Shown in pieces: positions 37,083 to 46,446 of a DNA stretch of 64,000 nucleotides. Positions within the stretch are counted from its first letter, which is position 1, and each line of letters starts with the position of its first letter. Where the stretch lies: the NCBI GenBank assembly GCA_963732795.1, contig CAVTAV010000002.1, forward strand, positions 124,001 through 188,000, in the 5' to 3' direction. The notes beneath the pieces were generated by a model. That model ran no database searches. It saw nothing but the letters and a program-made list of their open reading frames with translations, and was not told the DNA's origin. The stretch comes from CAVTAV01 sp963732795 (GTDB lineage Bacteria > Pseudomonadota > Alphaproteobacteria > CAVTAV01). Made by a program: the position numbers and the translations under genes.

Positions 37083-38577
37083 TCGAAGGGTCGCCCAAAT
37101 ACCAGACGGGGCTCTTCATCGGCGGTAAGTTCGTCGCGGCGGCGGACGGAGCGGAATTCGAGGTCCTCAATCCGTTCGACAATTCGCTTCTGGCGAAGAT
37201 CGCCGAGGCGAAGCAGGCCGATATCGATCGCGCGGTCGAGGCGGCGCAGGCGGCGTTCCCCAAGTGGTCCCGCATGTCGCCGTCGGACCGCGGGCATCTG
37301 CTCTATAAGCTCGCCGATGCGATCGAGGCCGACCGGGACAATCTCTCGCTGATCGAGACCCTGGATACCGGCCATCCGATCCGCGACACGCGCAATCTCG
37401 ACGTCATGCGGACGACCGCGACGTTCCGCTATTTCGCGGGCATCGCCGACAAGAACGAGGGCACGGTGATCCCGGTCGATACCGGGTTCCTGAACTACGT
37501 CATGCGGGTGCCGGTCGGCGTGGTCGGGCAGATCGTGCCGTGGAACTTCCCGCTCATGTTCACGAGCTGGAAGATGGGCCCGGCGCTGGCGGCCGGCAAC
37601 ACGATCGTGCTGAAGCCGGCCGAGCTGACGCCACTGTCCACGTCTGCGCGTCGCGGAGCTGGCGGCGCGAGGTCGGCTTCCCCGAGGGCGTGATCAATGT
37701 CGTGCCGGGCTACGGCCACACGGCCGGCCAGTATCTCGCCGAGCATCCGGGCGTCGCCAAGATCGGCTTCACCGGATCGACCGTGACCGGGCGCAAGATC
37801 GTCGCAGGCCTCGGCCGGGAACCTGAAGCGGGTCCAGCTCGAGCTCGGCGGCAAGGGCGCGAACATCGTCTTCGAGGACGCCAATATCGACGCCGCCGTC
37901 AACGGCTCGGCCTTCGCGATCTTCCACAACCAGGGCCAGGCCTGCATCGCCGGCTCGCGGCTGCTGCTGCACGAGAAGATCGCCGACGAGTTCCTCGAGC
38001 AAGTTCATCGAAGCTCGCCAAATCGATCAAGCTCGGCAATCCGCTCGATACCGTCGACCGAGATGGGGCCGCTGACCTCCAGGATGCACCAGGAGCGGGT
38101 GCTGCAGCTATTGCCAGATCGCCCAGCAGGAGGGCGGCGAGATCCTCATGGGCGGCAAGCCGCCCGGAGGATCCCGCCTTGCGCGAAGGGCTGCTTCGTG
38201 GAGCCGACCGTGGTGACGCGCCCAGCCGCAGGACCGGGTCTGCCAGGAGGAGGTGTTCGGGCCGTTCGTCTCGGTCTCCACGCTTCAGGACCGACGACGA
38301 GGTGATGCGAGATCGCCAACAACACGGCCTACGGCCTCGGCGGCGGGCTGTGGACCAACAACCTGCATCCGCGCCCACCGGCTCGCGCCAGGTCATGGAG
38401 ACGGGCATGGTCTGGATCAACTGCTACAAGCGGTTCCACCCCGGCTCGCCGTTCGGCGGCGTCAAGGATTCCGGCTACGGCCGCGAGATGGGCTTCTTCG
38501 CCATGCACGAATACACCGAGCCGAAATCGGTCTGGGTGAACGTGGACGCGAAGATACCGCCGTTCTATCCGCGCTGA
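37073..38577 (+). pseudogene. Aldehyde dehydrogenase, probable 4-hydroxymuconic semialdehyde dehydrogenase, heavily frameshifted
   Basis: NAD(P)-dependent ALDH of about 490 residues. The first 185 residues are clean (GLFIGGKFVAAADGAEFEVL, GVVGQIVPWNFPLMFTSWKM). From 37630 on the gene changes frame at least seven times. In order one finds NVVPGYGHTAGQYLAEHPGV, GFTGSTVTGRKIV, LELGGKGANIVFEDA (catalytic Glu), NQGQACIAGSRLLLHEKIA (catalytic Cys), SIKLGNPLD and SPFGGVKDSGYGREMGFFAM. All hallmarks survive, so the indels are probably sequence errors. Position after the hydroquinone dioxygenase subunits predicts oxidation of 4-hydroxymuconic semialdehyde to maleylacetate. Confidence 0.82.
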
Positions 38578-38587
38578 GACCAATTCG

Positions 38588-38610
38588 CCGTCATGGCCGG
38601 GCTTGTCCCG
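38588..38610. repeat. Dispersed repeat CGTCATGGCCGGGCTTGTCC
   Basis: Short intergenic repeat of a type common in alphaproteobacteria (GTCATGGCCGGGCTTGTCCC). It lies in the 166-base gap between the ALDH and CoA-transferase genes, which otherwise shows no gene. Confidence 0.5.
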
Positions 38611-38743
38611 CTCATACAATCGAGCGCAATACCATCTTTAAACCTGCCCCCGAACTCGGTTTAGGCTTGAGCCCGCGCAGCTTGGATGAATTGGCGGCGA
38701 CCGAGGACGAAGACGCCCGGCGCTCCGTGACGAAAGGTGTCCT

Positions 38744-39460
38744 ATGGCCAATAAGGTGTACAAAGACGCCACGGCTGCGCTCGACGGTCTGCTTTTCGAC
38801 GGCATGACCATCATGGCCGGCGGCTTCGGGCTCTGCGGCATTCCCGAGGAACTCATCACGGCAGTCCGGGATTCCGGCGTGAAGGATCTGACGGTCATCT
38901 CCAACAACGCCGGCGTCGACGATTTCGGTCTCGGCGTGCTGCTCCAGACCCGGCAGGTCAAGAAGATGATCTCGTCCTATGTCGGCGAGAACAAGGAATT
39001 CGAGCGGCAATATCTCTCGGGCGAGCTGGAGCTGGAATTCAACCCGCAGGGGACCTTGGCCGAGCGCTGCCGGGCGGGTGGCGCCGGGATCGCCGGCTTT
39101 TATACCAGGACTGGCGTCGGCACGGTGATTGCCGAGGGCAAGGAGCATAAGGTCTTCAACGGCGAGACCTTTGTTCTCGAAACCGGTCTCGTGGCGGATC
39201 TTTCCATCGTCAAGGCCTGGAAAGGCGATACCGAAGGCAACCTGATCTATCGCAAGACCGCGCGGAACTTCAATCCGAGCATGGCGACCGCCGGCAAGGT
39301 CACCGTGGCGGAGGTCGAGCAGCTCGTCGGTGTCGGCGCGCTCGATCCCGACCAGATTCACACCCCCGGCATTTTCGTCAGCCGCATCGTGGAATACACG
39401 ACGCCGCAGAAGCGCATCGAGAAACTGACCGTGCGCCCGCGCGAGAAGGAGATTGCGTGA
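38744..39460 (+). CDS. 3-oxoacid / 3-oxoadipate CoA-transferase subunit A
   Basis: Alpha subunit (238 residues) of a two-subunit family I CoA-transferase of the ScoA/PcaI type. Seen: GMTIMAGGFGLCGIPEELIT, LTVISNNAGVDDFGLGVLLQ, YLSGELELEFNPQGTLAERC and GTVIAEGKEHKVFNGETFVL. By sequence it is nearest the SCOT (succinyl-CoA:3-ketoacid) form. In this context, after a hydroquinone pathway that ends in 3-oxoadipate, a role as 3-oxoadipate CoA-transferase is equally likely. The beta subunit overlaps by one base. Confidence 0.9.
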   Translation: MANKVYKDATAALDGLLFDGMTIMAGGFGLCGIPEELITAVRDSGVKDLTVISNNAGVDDFGLGVLLQTRQVKKMISSYVGENKEFERQYLSGELELEFNPQGTLAERCRAGGAGIAGFYTRTGVGTVIAEGKEHKVFNGETFVLETGLVADLSIVKAWKGDTEGNLIYRKTARNFNPSMATAGKVTVAEVEQLVGVGALDPDQIHTPGIFVSRIVEYTTPQKRIEKLTVRPREKEIA

Positions 39461-40089
39461 TGCCCTGGACGCGCGATCAGATGGCTGCCAAGGCAGCGAC
39501 CGAGCTTCACGACGGCTTCTACGTCAATCTTGGTATCGGCATCCCGACCCTCGTGGCGAATTTCATTCCCGAAGGCGTCGACGTCACGCTTCAATCGGAG
39601 AACGGGATGCTCGGCATGGGGCCGTTCCCGTTCGAGGGTGAGGCGGATCCGGATCTCATCAATGCCGGCAAGCAGACCATCACCGAGCTCGATCGCACGA
39701 GCTATTTCTCCTCGGCCGACAGCTTCGCGATGATCCGCGGCGGCCATATCGATCTCGCCATCCTCGGCGCGATGGAAGTGGCGGAGAACGGCGATCTCGC
39801 GAACTGGATGATCCCCGGCAAGATGGTCAAGGGCATGGGTGGGGCGATGGATCTCGTCGCGGGCGTCAAGCGCGTGGTCGTGGTGATGGAGCACACCAGC
39901 AAGCACGGCGAGCCGAAGATCCTCAAGCAATGCACCCTGCCGCTGACCGGCACCAAGGTCGTGAACAGGATCATCACCGATCTCGGCGTGTTCGATATCG
40001 TTGACGGCGGCGTCAAGGTCTCTGAGCTTGCGCCCGACGTCACGATGGACGACGTTAAGGCCAAGACGCAGGGAACGATCGTCGAATAG
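39460..40089 (+). CDS. 3-oxoacid / 3-oxoadipate CoA-transferase subunit B
   Basis: Beta subunit of 209 residues. The ATG at 39460 shares its A with the TGA of subunit A (TGATG), so the two are translationally coupled; a GTG 3 bases upstream is less likely. Seen: YVNLGIGIPTLVANFIPEGV, the catalytic Glu in SENGMLGMG, GGHIDLAILGAMEVAENGDL, MVKGMGGAMDLVAGVKRVVV and KHGEPKILKQCTLPLTG. Intact. It forms the active heterotetramer with subunit A. Confidence 0.92.
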   Translation: MPWTRDQMAAKAATELHDGFYVNLGIGIPTLVANFIPEGVDVTLQSENGMLGMGPFPFEGEADPDLINAGKQTITELDRTSYFSSADSFAMIRGGHIDLAILGAMEVAENGDLANWMIPGKMVKGMGGAMDLVAGVKRVVVVMEHTSKHGEPKILKQCTLPLTGTKVVNRIITDLGVFDIVDGGVKVSELAPDVTMDDVKAKTQGTIVE

Positions 40090-40164
40090 AAGGTCTCGGG
40101 GGGAACCCATTCGCGGGCGGTTCCCGGCGTCAGTGAAATCGATTGCACCGCGTTGGGGAGGAAG

Positions 40165-41331
40165 ATGAACACGCAGGTCTGTATTGTCGGCGCCGGTCCA
40201 TCGGGCCTGTTGCTTTCTCAGCTTCTTCATTTGAACGGCATCGACTGCATCGTTCTGGAGCGGCGCAGTCCGGAATATGTGCTGAGCCGCATCCGGGCGG
40301 GGCTGCTTGAACGCGTCACCGTTGACCTAATGCATGAGGCTCAGGCCGCCCAGCGCATGGATAAGGAAGGCCTGATCCATGAAGGCGTCGGCATCGCGTT
40401 CGGCGACCGCCGTATCCGCATCGATTTCTCGCATCTCGCCGGCGGTCAGCTCATGGTCTATGGCCAGACCGAGGTGACCAAGGACCTGATGGACGCGCGA
40501 GAGGCGATCGGTGGACAGCTCGTCTACGAGGCCGAGGATGTCAGCGTGCACGATTTCGACACCGATAAACCCAAGGTCCGTTACCACAAGGACGGCAAGA
40601 CCCACGAGATCGATTGCGAATTCATCGCCGGCTGCGACGGCTATCACGGCGTCAGCCGGGCGAGCGTGCCGGCGAGCGCGATCCGCACTTTCGAGCGGGA
40701 ATATCCGTTCGGCTGGATGGGCGTTCTGTCCGAGACTCCCCCGGTCGACCACGAACTGATCTACGCCAATCACGAACGCGGCTTCGCGCTGTGCAGCATG
40801 CGCTCCCACACCCGCAGCCGCTATTACGTCCAGTGCCCGTTGACCGACACGGTCGACGACTGGTCCGATGACCGCTTCTGGGACGAAATCCGCCGTCGCC
40901 TACCGCCCGACGTCGCCGAGGCCATGGTCACCGGCCCGTCGATCGAGAAGAGCATCGCGGCCTTGCGGAGCTTCGTCGCCGAGCCGATGCGGTTCGGCCG
41001 GATGTTCCTGGTGGGCGACGCCGCCCATATCGTGCCGCCGACCGGGGCAAAGGGACTGAACCTCGCGGCTTCGGACGTCCATTACCTCTCGCGCGGTTTC
41101 ATCGCTCATTACAAGCAGGGCGATTCGAGCGGCCTCGATACCTATTCCGATCGGGCGCTGGCCCGGGTCTGGAAGTCGGAGCGGTTCTCCTGGTGGATGA
41201 CCAGCCTCCTGCACCGTTTCGACGAAGGCGATTTCGCCCGGCGCATCCAGCAGGCCGACCTCGAATACCTGGAAAGCTCCGACGCCGCCCAGGCGTCGCT
41301 TGCCGAGAACTATATTGGGCTGCCGGTTTAG
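40165..41331 (+). CDS. pobA: 4-hydroxybenzoate 3-monooxygenase
   Basis: FAD-dependent p-hydroxybenzoate hydroxylase, 388 residues, converting 4-hydroxybenzoate to protocatechuate with NAD(P)H. GAGPSG is at residues 9-14, followed by LERRSPEYVLSRIRAGLLER, a very typical PobA text. CDGYHGVSRASVP is the second FAD motif and GDAAHIVPPTGAKGLNLAAS the third. The start at 40165 follows GGGGAGGAAG; TTG at 40153 would add four residues. It is the last gene of the aromatic block; the ring-opening step for protocatechuate could be the LigB-type enzyme at 54.6 kb. Confidence 0.95.
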   Translation: MNTQVCIVGAGPSGLLLSQLLHLNGIDCIVLERRSPEYVLSRIRAGLLERVTVDLMHEAQAAQRMDKEGLIHEGVGIAFGDRRIRIDFSHLAGGQLMVYGQTEVTKDLMDAREAIGGQLVYEAEDVSVHDFDTDKPKVRYHKDGKTHEIDCEFIAGCDGYHGVSRASVPASAIRTFEREYPFGWMGVLSETPPVDHELIYANHERGFALCSMRSHTRSRYYVQCPLTDTVDDWSDDRFWDEIRRRLPPDVAEAMVTGPSIEKSIAALRSFVAEPMRFGRMFLVGDAAHIVPPTGAKGLNLAASDVHYLSRGFIAHYKQGDSSGLDTYSDRALARVWKSERFSWWMTSLLHRFDEGDFARRIQQADLEYLESSDAAQASLAENYIGLPV

Positions 41332-41334
41332 GCC

Positions 41335-44300
41335 TTACTCCGCCGGATGGGTCTTGACGGTCTCTGGCGGGAGCTCGGTCTCGGGCTTGAAGATCTTGCC
41401 GAACCGGCGCCGCAGCCAGGCCTGGCCGTTGTCGATCAGGACGAAGGCCGACGGCACGAAGACGAGGCTAAGGAAGGTCGAAGTCACGAGGCCGCCGATC
41501 ACGGCGATGCCCATGGGCGCGCGGAATTCGGCATTCGCGCCGATGCCGAGGGCGACGGGGATCATGCCGGCGGTCATGGCGACGGTGGTCATGATGATCG
41601 GCCGCGCGCGCTTGCGGGCCGCGACGATCAGAGCTTCGCGCCGGCTCATGCCGCGCTCGTCGCGCGCCACGATGGCGTATTCGACCAGCAGGATCGAGTT
41701 CTTGGCGGCGATGCCCATCAGCATCACGAGGCCGATCAGAGACGAGATCGCCAGTGAATTGCCCGTGATGACCAGGAGCCCGAACGCGCCGCCGAGCGAG
41801 AGCGGCAGGGCGGTCAGGATGGTCAGGGGGTGCACGAAGCTGCCGAACAGCACCACCAGCACCACATACATCAGGAGTACGCCGGAGATGAGCGCATAGG
41901 CGAAGCCGGAGGACAGCTCGTCGAGCTGCTCGGAATCGCCGGATTTCAGCTCGTGAACACCCGGCGGCAGATTGTTCATGATCGGCAGATTATGGATCGC
42001 TCTATCCGCCTGACCGAGCGTCATGCCGCCCGTGCGCTCGGCCTCCACGGTCACGCTCCGCTCGCGGTCGAGGCGGTCGATCTGCGACGGCCCGGCGCCG
42101 AAGGTGATGTCCGCCACCGAGGAGAGCGGCACCGAGACGCCGTTATTCGCCGGCACCCGGAGATTCGAGATCACCGAGAGATCGCCGCGCGCCTTGTCGC
42201 TCAGCATCACGCGGATCGGGATCTGGCGGTCGGCGAGGTTGAACTTGGGCAGGTTGAACTCGACATCGCCGATGGTGGCGACGCGCGCCGCCTGGGAGAT
42301 CGCCTGGGCCGACACGCCGAGCGAGGCGGCTTTGTCCGCCTTCGGCGTGATGAGGATTTCGGGCCGTGCGAGGCTCGCCTGGTTCACCACATTGGCGAGG
42401 TTCGGAATCGTCCGCATCTGGTGGACGAGCGCCAGGCTCGCCTGATCGAGCGCGTCGGGGTCGTTGCCGACCAGCGTCACCTGAACCTGCGAATTGTTGT
42501 TGTTCTGGCCCCCGAAACGAATGCGAACGCCGGGAATTTGCCGCATCTCCGTCGAGATGAGGTCCTGGAATTGGCTCTGGCTGATATCGCGGTCGCCGGG
42601 CTGGACGAGGTCGATCGTGAGGCTCGCGGTCGGAATGCCGACATTGGCGAAGACCGATTTGACCTCGGGATGCTTGCGGATGATCTCGGTCGCCCGTTGG
42701 GTCACCGCGTCGGTCTCGTCCAAGGTCGAGCCCGGCGCAAGCTCCAGAGTCAGATGGGACTGGGAATTGTCGCCGGCCGGCACGAAATCGGAGGGCAGGA
42801 GCTTCAGCATCGCCAAGGACAGCGCGAAGAACGCGATGCCGCACAGAACCACGCGGATTGGCCGGTCGAGGGTCCAGTCCAGGATCTTGAGGTAGCGGTG
42901 CACCCAGCTCGGCTCGTCGTTGAGCTTGGAAAGGTCCGACCGCAGGGCGTAGGCGCTCATCAGCGGCGTCAGCATTCGGGCGACCACCAGCGAGAAAAAC
43001 ACCGAGACACAGGCGGCCAGCGCGAAGGATTTGAAGAACTGGCCGACGATGCCGGGCAGGAATCCGACCGGGGCGAAGACGGCGATGATCGTCGAGGACG
43101 TCGCCACCACGGCGAGGCCGATTTCGTCCGCCGCTTCGAGGGCGGCGGGGTAGGGCGCCTTGCCCTCGCGCATATGCCGCACGATGTTCTCGATTTCCAC
43201 GATCGCGTCGTCGACGAGAACGCCGATGGTCAGGGACAGCGCCAGCAGCGAGACGATGTTGAAGGAATCGTTCATGAGCGCCATGACGGCGAAGGTCGGG
43301 ATCAGCGACAGCGGGATCGCGACGGCGGAGACGAGGGTTGCGCGTATGTCGCGCAGGAAGAACCACACGACTAGAACCGCCAGGATCGCGCCGACAATCA
43401 GCGCTTCCGCCGAGGCATCGAAGCTCTGCTTTACGAAAACGACCGACGACGTCACTTCCTGGATCTGGACGCCCGGATGGTCGCGCTCGATATTGGCGAC
43501 CTCCTTGCGCACCCGATTGGCCATATCGACCTCGCTGGATCCGCGGGTCCGCATGACGTTGAAGGCCACGACCTCTTTGCCGTCGAACCGGGCGCGGCTT
43601 CGCGGCTCCGCCCAGGAATCCTTGACCTCTCCGAGCTCCGAGAGCCGGACGCGGCGGCCGTCCGTCATATAGATCTCGGTGTTGGCGAGATCTTGCACGG
43701 TAAGCGCGCTGCCGATGGTGCGGAGCGACTGCTCGGACGAGCCGATGATCGTGCGGCCGCCGGGCAGGTTGATGTTCATCAGCTTGAGTTGAGTGCTGAC
43801 ATTCGCCGCCGTCACGCCGAGCGAGGCCAGCCGCTCGGGATCGAGCTTGACGCTGATCTCGCGGTCGACGCCGCCCTGCCGCTTGACCTGGGAGACGCCC
43901 TGGAGCGCCAACAGATCCTTGGTGATGTCGTTATCGACGAACCAGCTCAGCTGGTCGGGGGGCATGTTCGGGTCGCGGACGACGTAGGTCAGGACCGCGC
44001 CGCCGGAGATATCCATGCGCTGGACGACCGGGTCCTGAATGTCGTTCGGCAGATTGGCGCGGGCGCTGGTGACCGCGTTGCGGACGTCGTTGGTCGCGCG
44101 GTCGAGATCGGTACCGAGCTCGAACTCGATCATCGTCGAGGACGAGCCGTCGTTGATCGTGGAGGTGACGTGCTTGACCGAATCGAGGCCCGCGACGGCG
44201 TCTTCGATGAACCGGGTCACCTGGGTCTCAAGCTCGCTCGGCGCGGCGCCGGACATGCCGACGCTGACGGTCACCACCGGCAGATCGATATCCGGCATCC

Positions 44301-44409
44301 GGTTGATGCGGATTTCCCGGTAGCCCATGATGCCGGCAACGGTCAGCAATATGAACAGAACGATCGTGGGGACCGGGTGGCGAATCGCCCACGAAGAGAT
44401 GTTTCTCAT
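41335..44409 (-). CDS. RND efflux permease (HAE-1 family)
   Basis: Inner-membrane proton-driven multidrug pump subunit, 1024 residues and intact. It starts MRNISSWAIRHPVPTIVLFI, the usual first helix. The membrane helix 4 aspartates are in LTIGVLVDDAIVEIENIVRH. Further hallmarks are AVFAPVGFLPGIVGQFFKSF, the periplasmic GGQNNNNSQVQVTLVG and the second-half GGAFGLLVITGNSLAISSLI with GIAAKNSILLVEYAI. Homotrimer expected, working with the adaptor encoded 10 bases upstream and an outer-membrane channel not found here. Likely repressed by the divergent TetR gene. Substrates unknown. Confidence 0.95.
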   Translation of the reverse strand: MRNISSWAIRHPVPTIVLFILLTVAGIMGYREIRINRMPDIDLPVVTVSVGMSGAAPSELETQVTRFIEDAVAGLDSVKHVTSTINDGSSSTMIEFELGTDLDRATNDVRNAVTSARANLPNDIQDPVVQRMDISGGAVLTYVVRDPNMPPDQLSWFVDNDITKDLLALQGVSQVKRQGGVDREISVKLDPERLASLGVTAANVSTQLKLMNINLPGGRTIIGSSEQSLRTIGSALTVQDLANTEIYMTDGRRVRLSELGEVKDSWAEPRSRARFDGKEVVAFNVMRTRGSSEVDMANRVRKEVANIERDHPGVQIQEVTSSVVFVKQSFDASAEALIVGAILAVLVVWFFLRDIRATLVSAVAIPLSLIPTFAVMALMNDSFNIVSLLALSLTIGVLVDDAIVEIENIVRHMREGKAPYPAALEAADEIGLAVVATSSTIIAVFAPVGFLPGIVGQFFKSFALAACVSVFFSLVVARMLTPLMSAYALRSDLSKLNDEPSWVHRYLKILDWTLDRPIRVVLCGIAFFALSLAMLKLLPSDFVPAGDNSQSHLTLELAPGSTLDETDAVTQRATEIIRKHPEVKSVFANVGIPTASLTIDLVQPGDRDISQSQFQDLISTEMRQIPGVRIRFGGQNNNNSQVQVTLVGNDPDALDQASLALVHQMRTIPNLANVVNQASLARPEILITPKADKAASLGVSAQAISQAARVATIGDVEFNLPKFNLADRQIPIRVMLSDKARGDLSVISNLRVPANNGVSVPLSSVADITFGAGPSQIDRLDRERSVTVEAERTGGMTLGQADRAIHNLPIMNNLPPGVHELKSGDSEQLDELSSGFAYALISGVLLMYVVLVVLFGSFVHPLTILTALPLSLGGAFGLLVITGNSLAISSLIGLVMLMGIAAKNSILLVEYAIVARDERGMSRREALIVAARKRARPIIMTTVAMTAGMIPVALGIGANAEFRAPMGIAVIGGLVTSTFLSLVFVPSAFVLIDNGQAWLRRRFGKIFKPETELPPETVKTHPAE

Positions 44410-44419
44410 GGTTTTCGGC

Positions 44420-45523
44420 CTATTCGCTGAGCCGGACGTGCGTATTCTGGGCCTGTTGGCTCACCACGTCCACCCGGTCGCCATCCTCCAACAGCCCCGC
44501 GCCGGTGACGACGATCTGCTCGCCCTCCTTCACGCCGGAGACGATCTCGACCTCCTGGTTCATGCGGGTGCCGGTATCGACGGGGTGGAAGGACACGACG
44601 TTGTCCGCGCTGACGCTGAACACGCCGGCCTTGCCGTCCCTATAGGCTATCGCCTTCTGCGGCACGACGAAGGCCGGGCTCGGCGGCGTCTTCATCGAGG
44701 CGCGCGCGAACATGCCGGTGCGGTAGCCCGAATCCATCGGCAACGTGATGTAGACCGTGCCGAGCCGGGTGCGGGTGTCGACACTCGGCGAAACCAGGCG
44801 GATGGTTCCCTCCACCGGCTTCACGCCGCCGGCGGTCACATCGACCATGAGGCCGGGCCGGAGCGCTGAGAGCAGGGTCTCGGGGACGTCGGCGCGCAAT
44901 TCGAGCCGCCCGTCGCGGACGATGCGGAAGAGCTCCGTGCCCGCCGAGACGATCTGGCCGATCACGGCGCTCCGGGACGAGATAAAGCCGTCGGCGGGAG
45001 CGGTAATGCTGGTCTGCGCGAGACGGGCCTCGGTCTCGGCAAGGGCGCCCTGGCGCGAAACCAGCGTAGCCGCGGCGGTCCGGGCGGCGGCGAGGGCCGA
45101 ATCCTCGGCCTGGACGCTGATGACGCCCTGCTTGCGGAGATTCTGATTGCGCTTGAGGTCCGCCTGGGCCTGCACGAAGGAGGCGCGGGCCGAGTCCACA
45201 TTCGCCTGCTGCTGGGCGAGCTGGGCCCGCAAGACCGTGTCGTTGAGCTGGGCGAGAAGCTGGCCCTTCTTGACCGAGTCGCCTTCCTCGACCAGGACCT
45301 GCTTGATTGCAAGGCCGCTCACCTCGGAGCCGACGGGGATTTCCTGCCACGCCGCGACGCTGCCACTCGCCACGATAGTGCGCTCGATTGGCTGGGTCGT
45401 GACCTGGGTGATGGTGACCGAAAGGGCAGGCTTCGGCCCGGTCGTTTCCTGCTGCTTTTGGCAGGCAACCAAAGTCGCGCCCAAAACGAGGCACACGACA
45501 GCGTTGAGCGCGAACTTAAACAT
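44420..45523 (-). CDS. RND efflux periplasmic adaptor (membrane fusion lipoprotein)
   Basis: Membrane fusion protein of 367 residues. The start at 45523 (MFKFALNAVVCLVLGATLVA followed by C) gives a lipoprotein signal with lipobox LVAC; the open frame reaches back to 45571, but those 16 residues would spoil the signal and cover the operator. Seen: TIVASGSVAAWQEIPVGSEV, KQVLVEEGDSVKKGQLLAQL, a long coiled coil (residues ~95-160), ITAPADGFISSRSAVIGQIV and GYRTGMFARASM. The permease gene follows 10 bases downstream. Confidence 0.92.
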   Translation of the reverse strand: MFKFALNAVVCLVLGATLVACQKQQETTGPKPALSVTITQVTTQPIERTIVASGSVAAWQEIPVGSEVSGLAIKQVLVEEGDSVKKGQLLAQLNDTVLRAQLAQQQANVDSARASFVQAQADLKRNQNLRKQGVISVQAEDSALAAARTAAATLVSRQGALAETEARLAQTSITAPADGFISSRSAVIGQIVSAGTELFRIVRDGRLELRADVPETLLSALRPGLMVDVTAGGVKPVEGTIRLVSPSVDTRTRLGTVYITLPMDSGYRTGMFARASMKTPPSPAFVVPQKAIAYRDGKAGVFSVSADNVVSFHPVDTGTRMNQEVEIVSGVKEGEQIVVTGAGLLEDGDRVDVVSQQAQNTHVRLSE

Positions 45524-45576
45524 CCGAACCGGACCTAGTGCGAATCCACTTTGACTTTTCAGATATGGCATATATT

Positions 45577-45598
45577 ATTGACTGACCCGTTAGTCAAT
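45577..45598. promoter_or_regulatory. TetR-type operator palindrome ATTGACT-N8-AGTCAAT
   Basis: Near-perfect 22-bp palindrome with 7-base arms and inner AC/GT pairs, lying between the divergent pump operon and the tetR gene. It overlaps the first ATG of the regulator frame (45597), which argues that the regulator really starts at the next ATG (45612). Position and symmetry fit autoregulation plus repression of the pump. Confidence 0.78.
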
Positions 45599-46268
45599 GA
45601 AAAAGTGCGTTATGGTTGGGGGATCGACAGCAACAAAGAAGCGTCCTGGTATCCGGAAACGCCAGAAGGAACGGCGTCCCGGGCAAATTCTTGAGGCCGC
45701 CTTCACCGAATTTTCGGAGAAGGGCTATGCCGGCGCCCGGGTGGTCGACGTCGCGCGGCGAGTCGGCGTCACCAAGGGCACGGTCTATTTCTATTTTCCG
45801 ACCAAAGCCGACCTTTTTAAGGCAGTCGTCCGCACCCGTCTCAACCCGATCTTCAAACGGATTGAGGCCATGTCGGCCGAGGACCCATCGGAATCGGCTT
45901 CCGCGCTGCTCCGCCGCCACATCGTGGCCGGCTACAACGAATTCGTCCGCACGCCTCAATCCGTCGAATTCATGCGGCTCATGCTGGTCGAGGGCTCGCG
46001 CGTGCCGGAAATCGTCGATTTCTATGTCAGCGACCTGATGGGCCACGGATACAAGGGCATCCAGGACGTGCTCGAGCGCGGCGTCGCGAGCGGGGAGTTC
46101 CGGCCGGACGCCCTGGAAATCTTCGGAAAATTCCCCGAGATGCTGCTCAGCCCCGCCATCCACATCAACATGATGCACCTCATGATCGGGGACCGGGCGA
46201 GAATGGATATCGAGAGTTATGTGGAGGCTCATATCGACCTCGTCCTGAATGGTCTCAAGAAGCGCTGA
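45597..46268 (+). CDS. TetR/AcrR family transcriptional regulator
   Basis: Repressor of 223 residues (218 if it starts at the Met at 45612). The helix-turn-helix is in ILEAAFTEFSEKGYAGARVV and DVARRVGVTKGTVYFYFPTK. The C-terminal part has EFVRTPQSVEFMRLMLVEGS and ERGVASGEFRPDALEIFGKF, typical of the ligand-binding domains of efflux regulators. It is divergent from the RND adaptor and permease genes with the palindrome at 45577-45598 between them. Confidence 0.92.
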   Translation: MKKCVMVGGSTATKKRPGIRKRQKERRPGQILEAAFTEFSEKGYAGARVVDVARRVGVTKGTVYFYFPTKADLFKAVVRTRLNPIFKRIEAMSAEDPSESASALLRRHIVAGYNEFVRTPQSVEFMRLMLVEGSRVPEIVDFYVSDLMGHGYKGIQDVLERGVASGEFRPDALEIFGKFPEMLLSPAIHINMMHLMIGDRARMDIESYVEAHIDLVLNGLKKR

Positions 46269-46446
46269 AATCGAGACCCGTTGGCTAACCACATGTAGGA
46301 TGTCCGGACCACCGTGGTTAGGTGGAAGCCGGCCCGATTTCCCGACAATGTTGCAGCCCGACCACAGCACTCTTTCCAGCGATTGACGGGCCCAAATCCT
46401 GCGGCCAAAGTTTTGCCCTGAGTTTTGCGAGGGGACTTTCGGGGGG

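Noticed and set aside
41830..43374. Open frame of 514 codons on the plus strand inside the RND permease
   Set aside because: Antisense shadow of a fully conserved pump gene; composition dominated by Arg, His and Gly without domain motifs.
46285..46321. Inverted repeat CTAACCAC...GTGGTTAG downstream of tetR as a terminator or operator
   Set aside because: The loop is over 20 bases and no T-run follows; it may be chance or a site for the MFS promoter, so it was not annotated.
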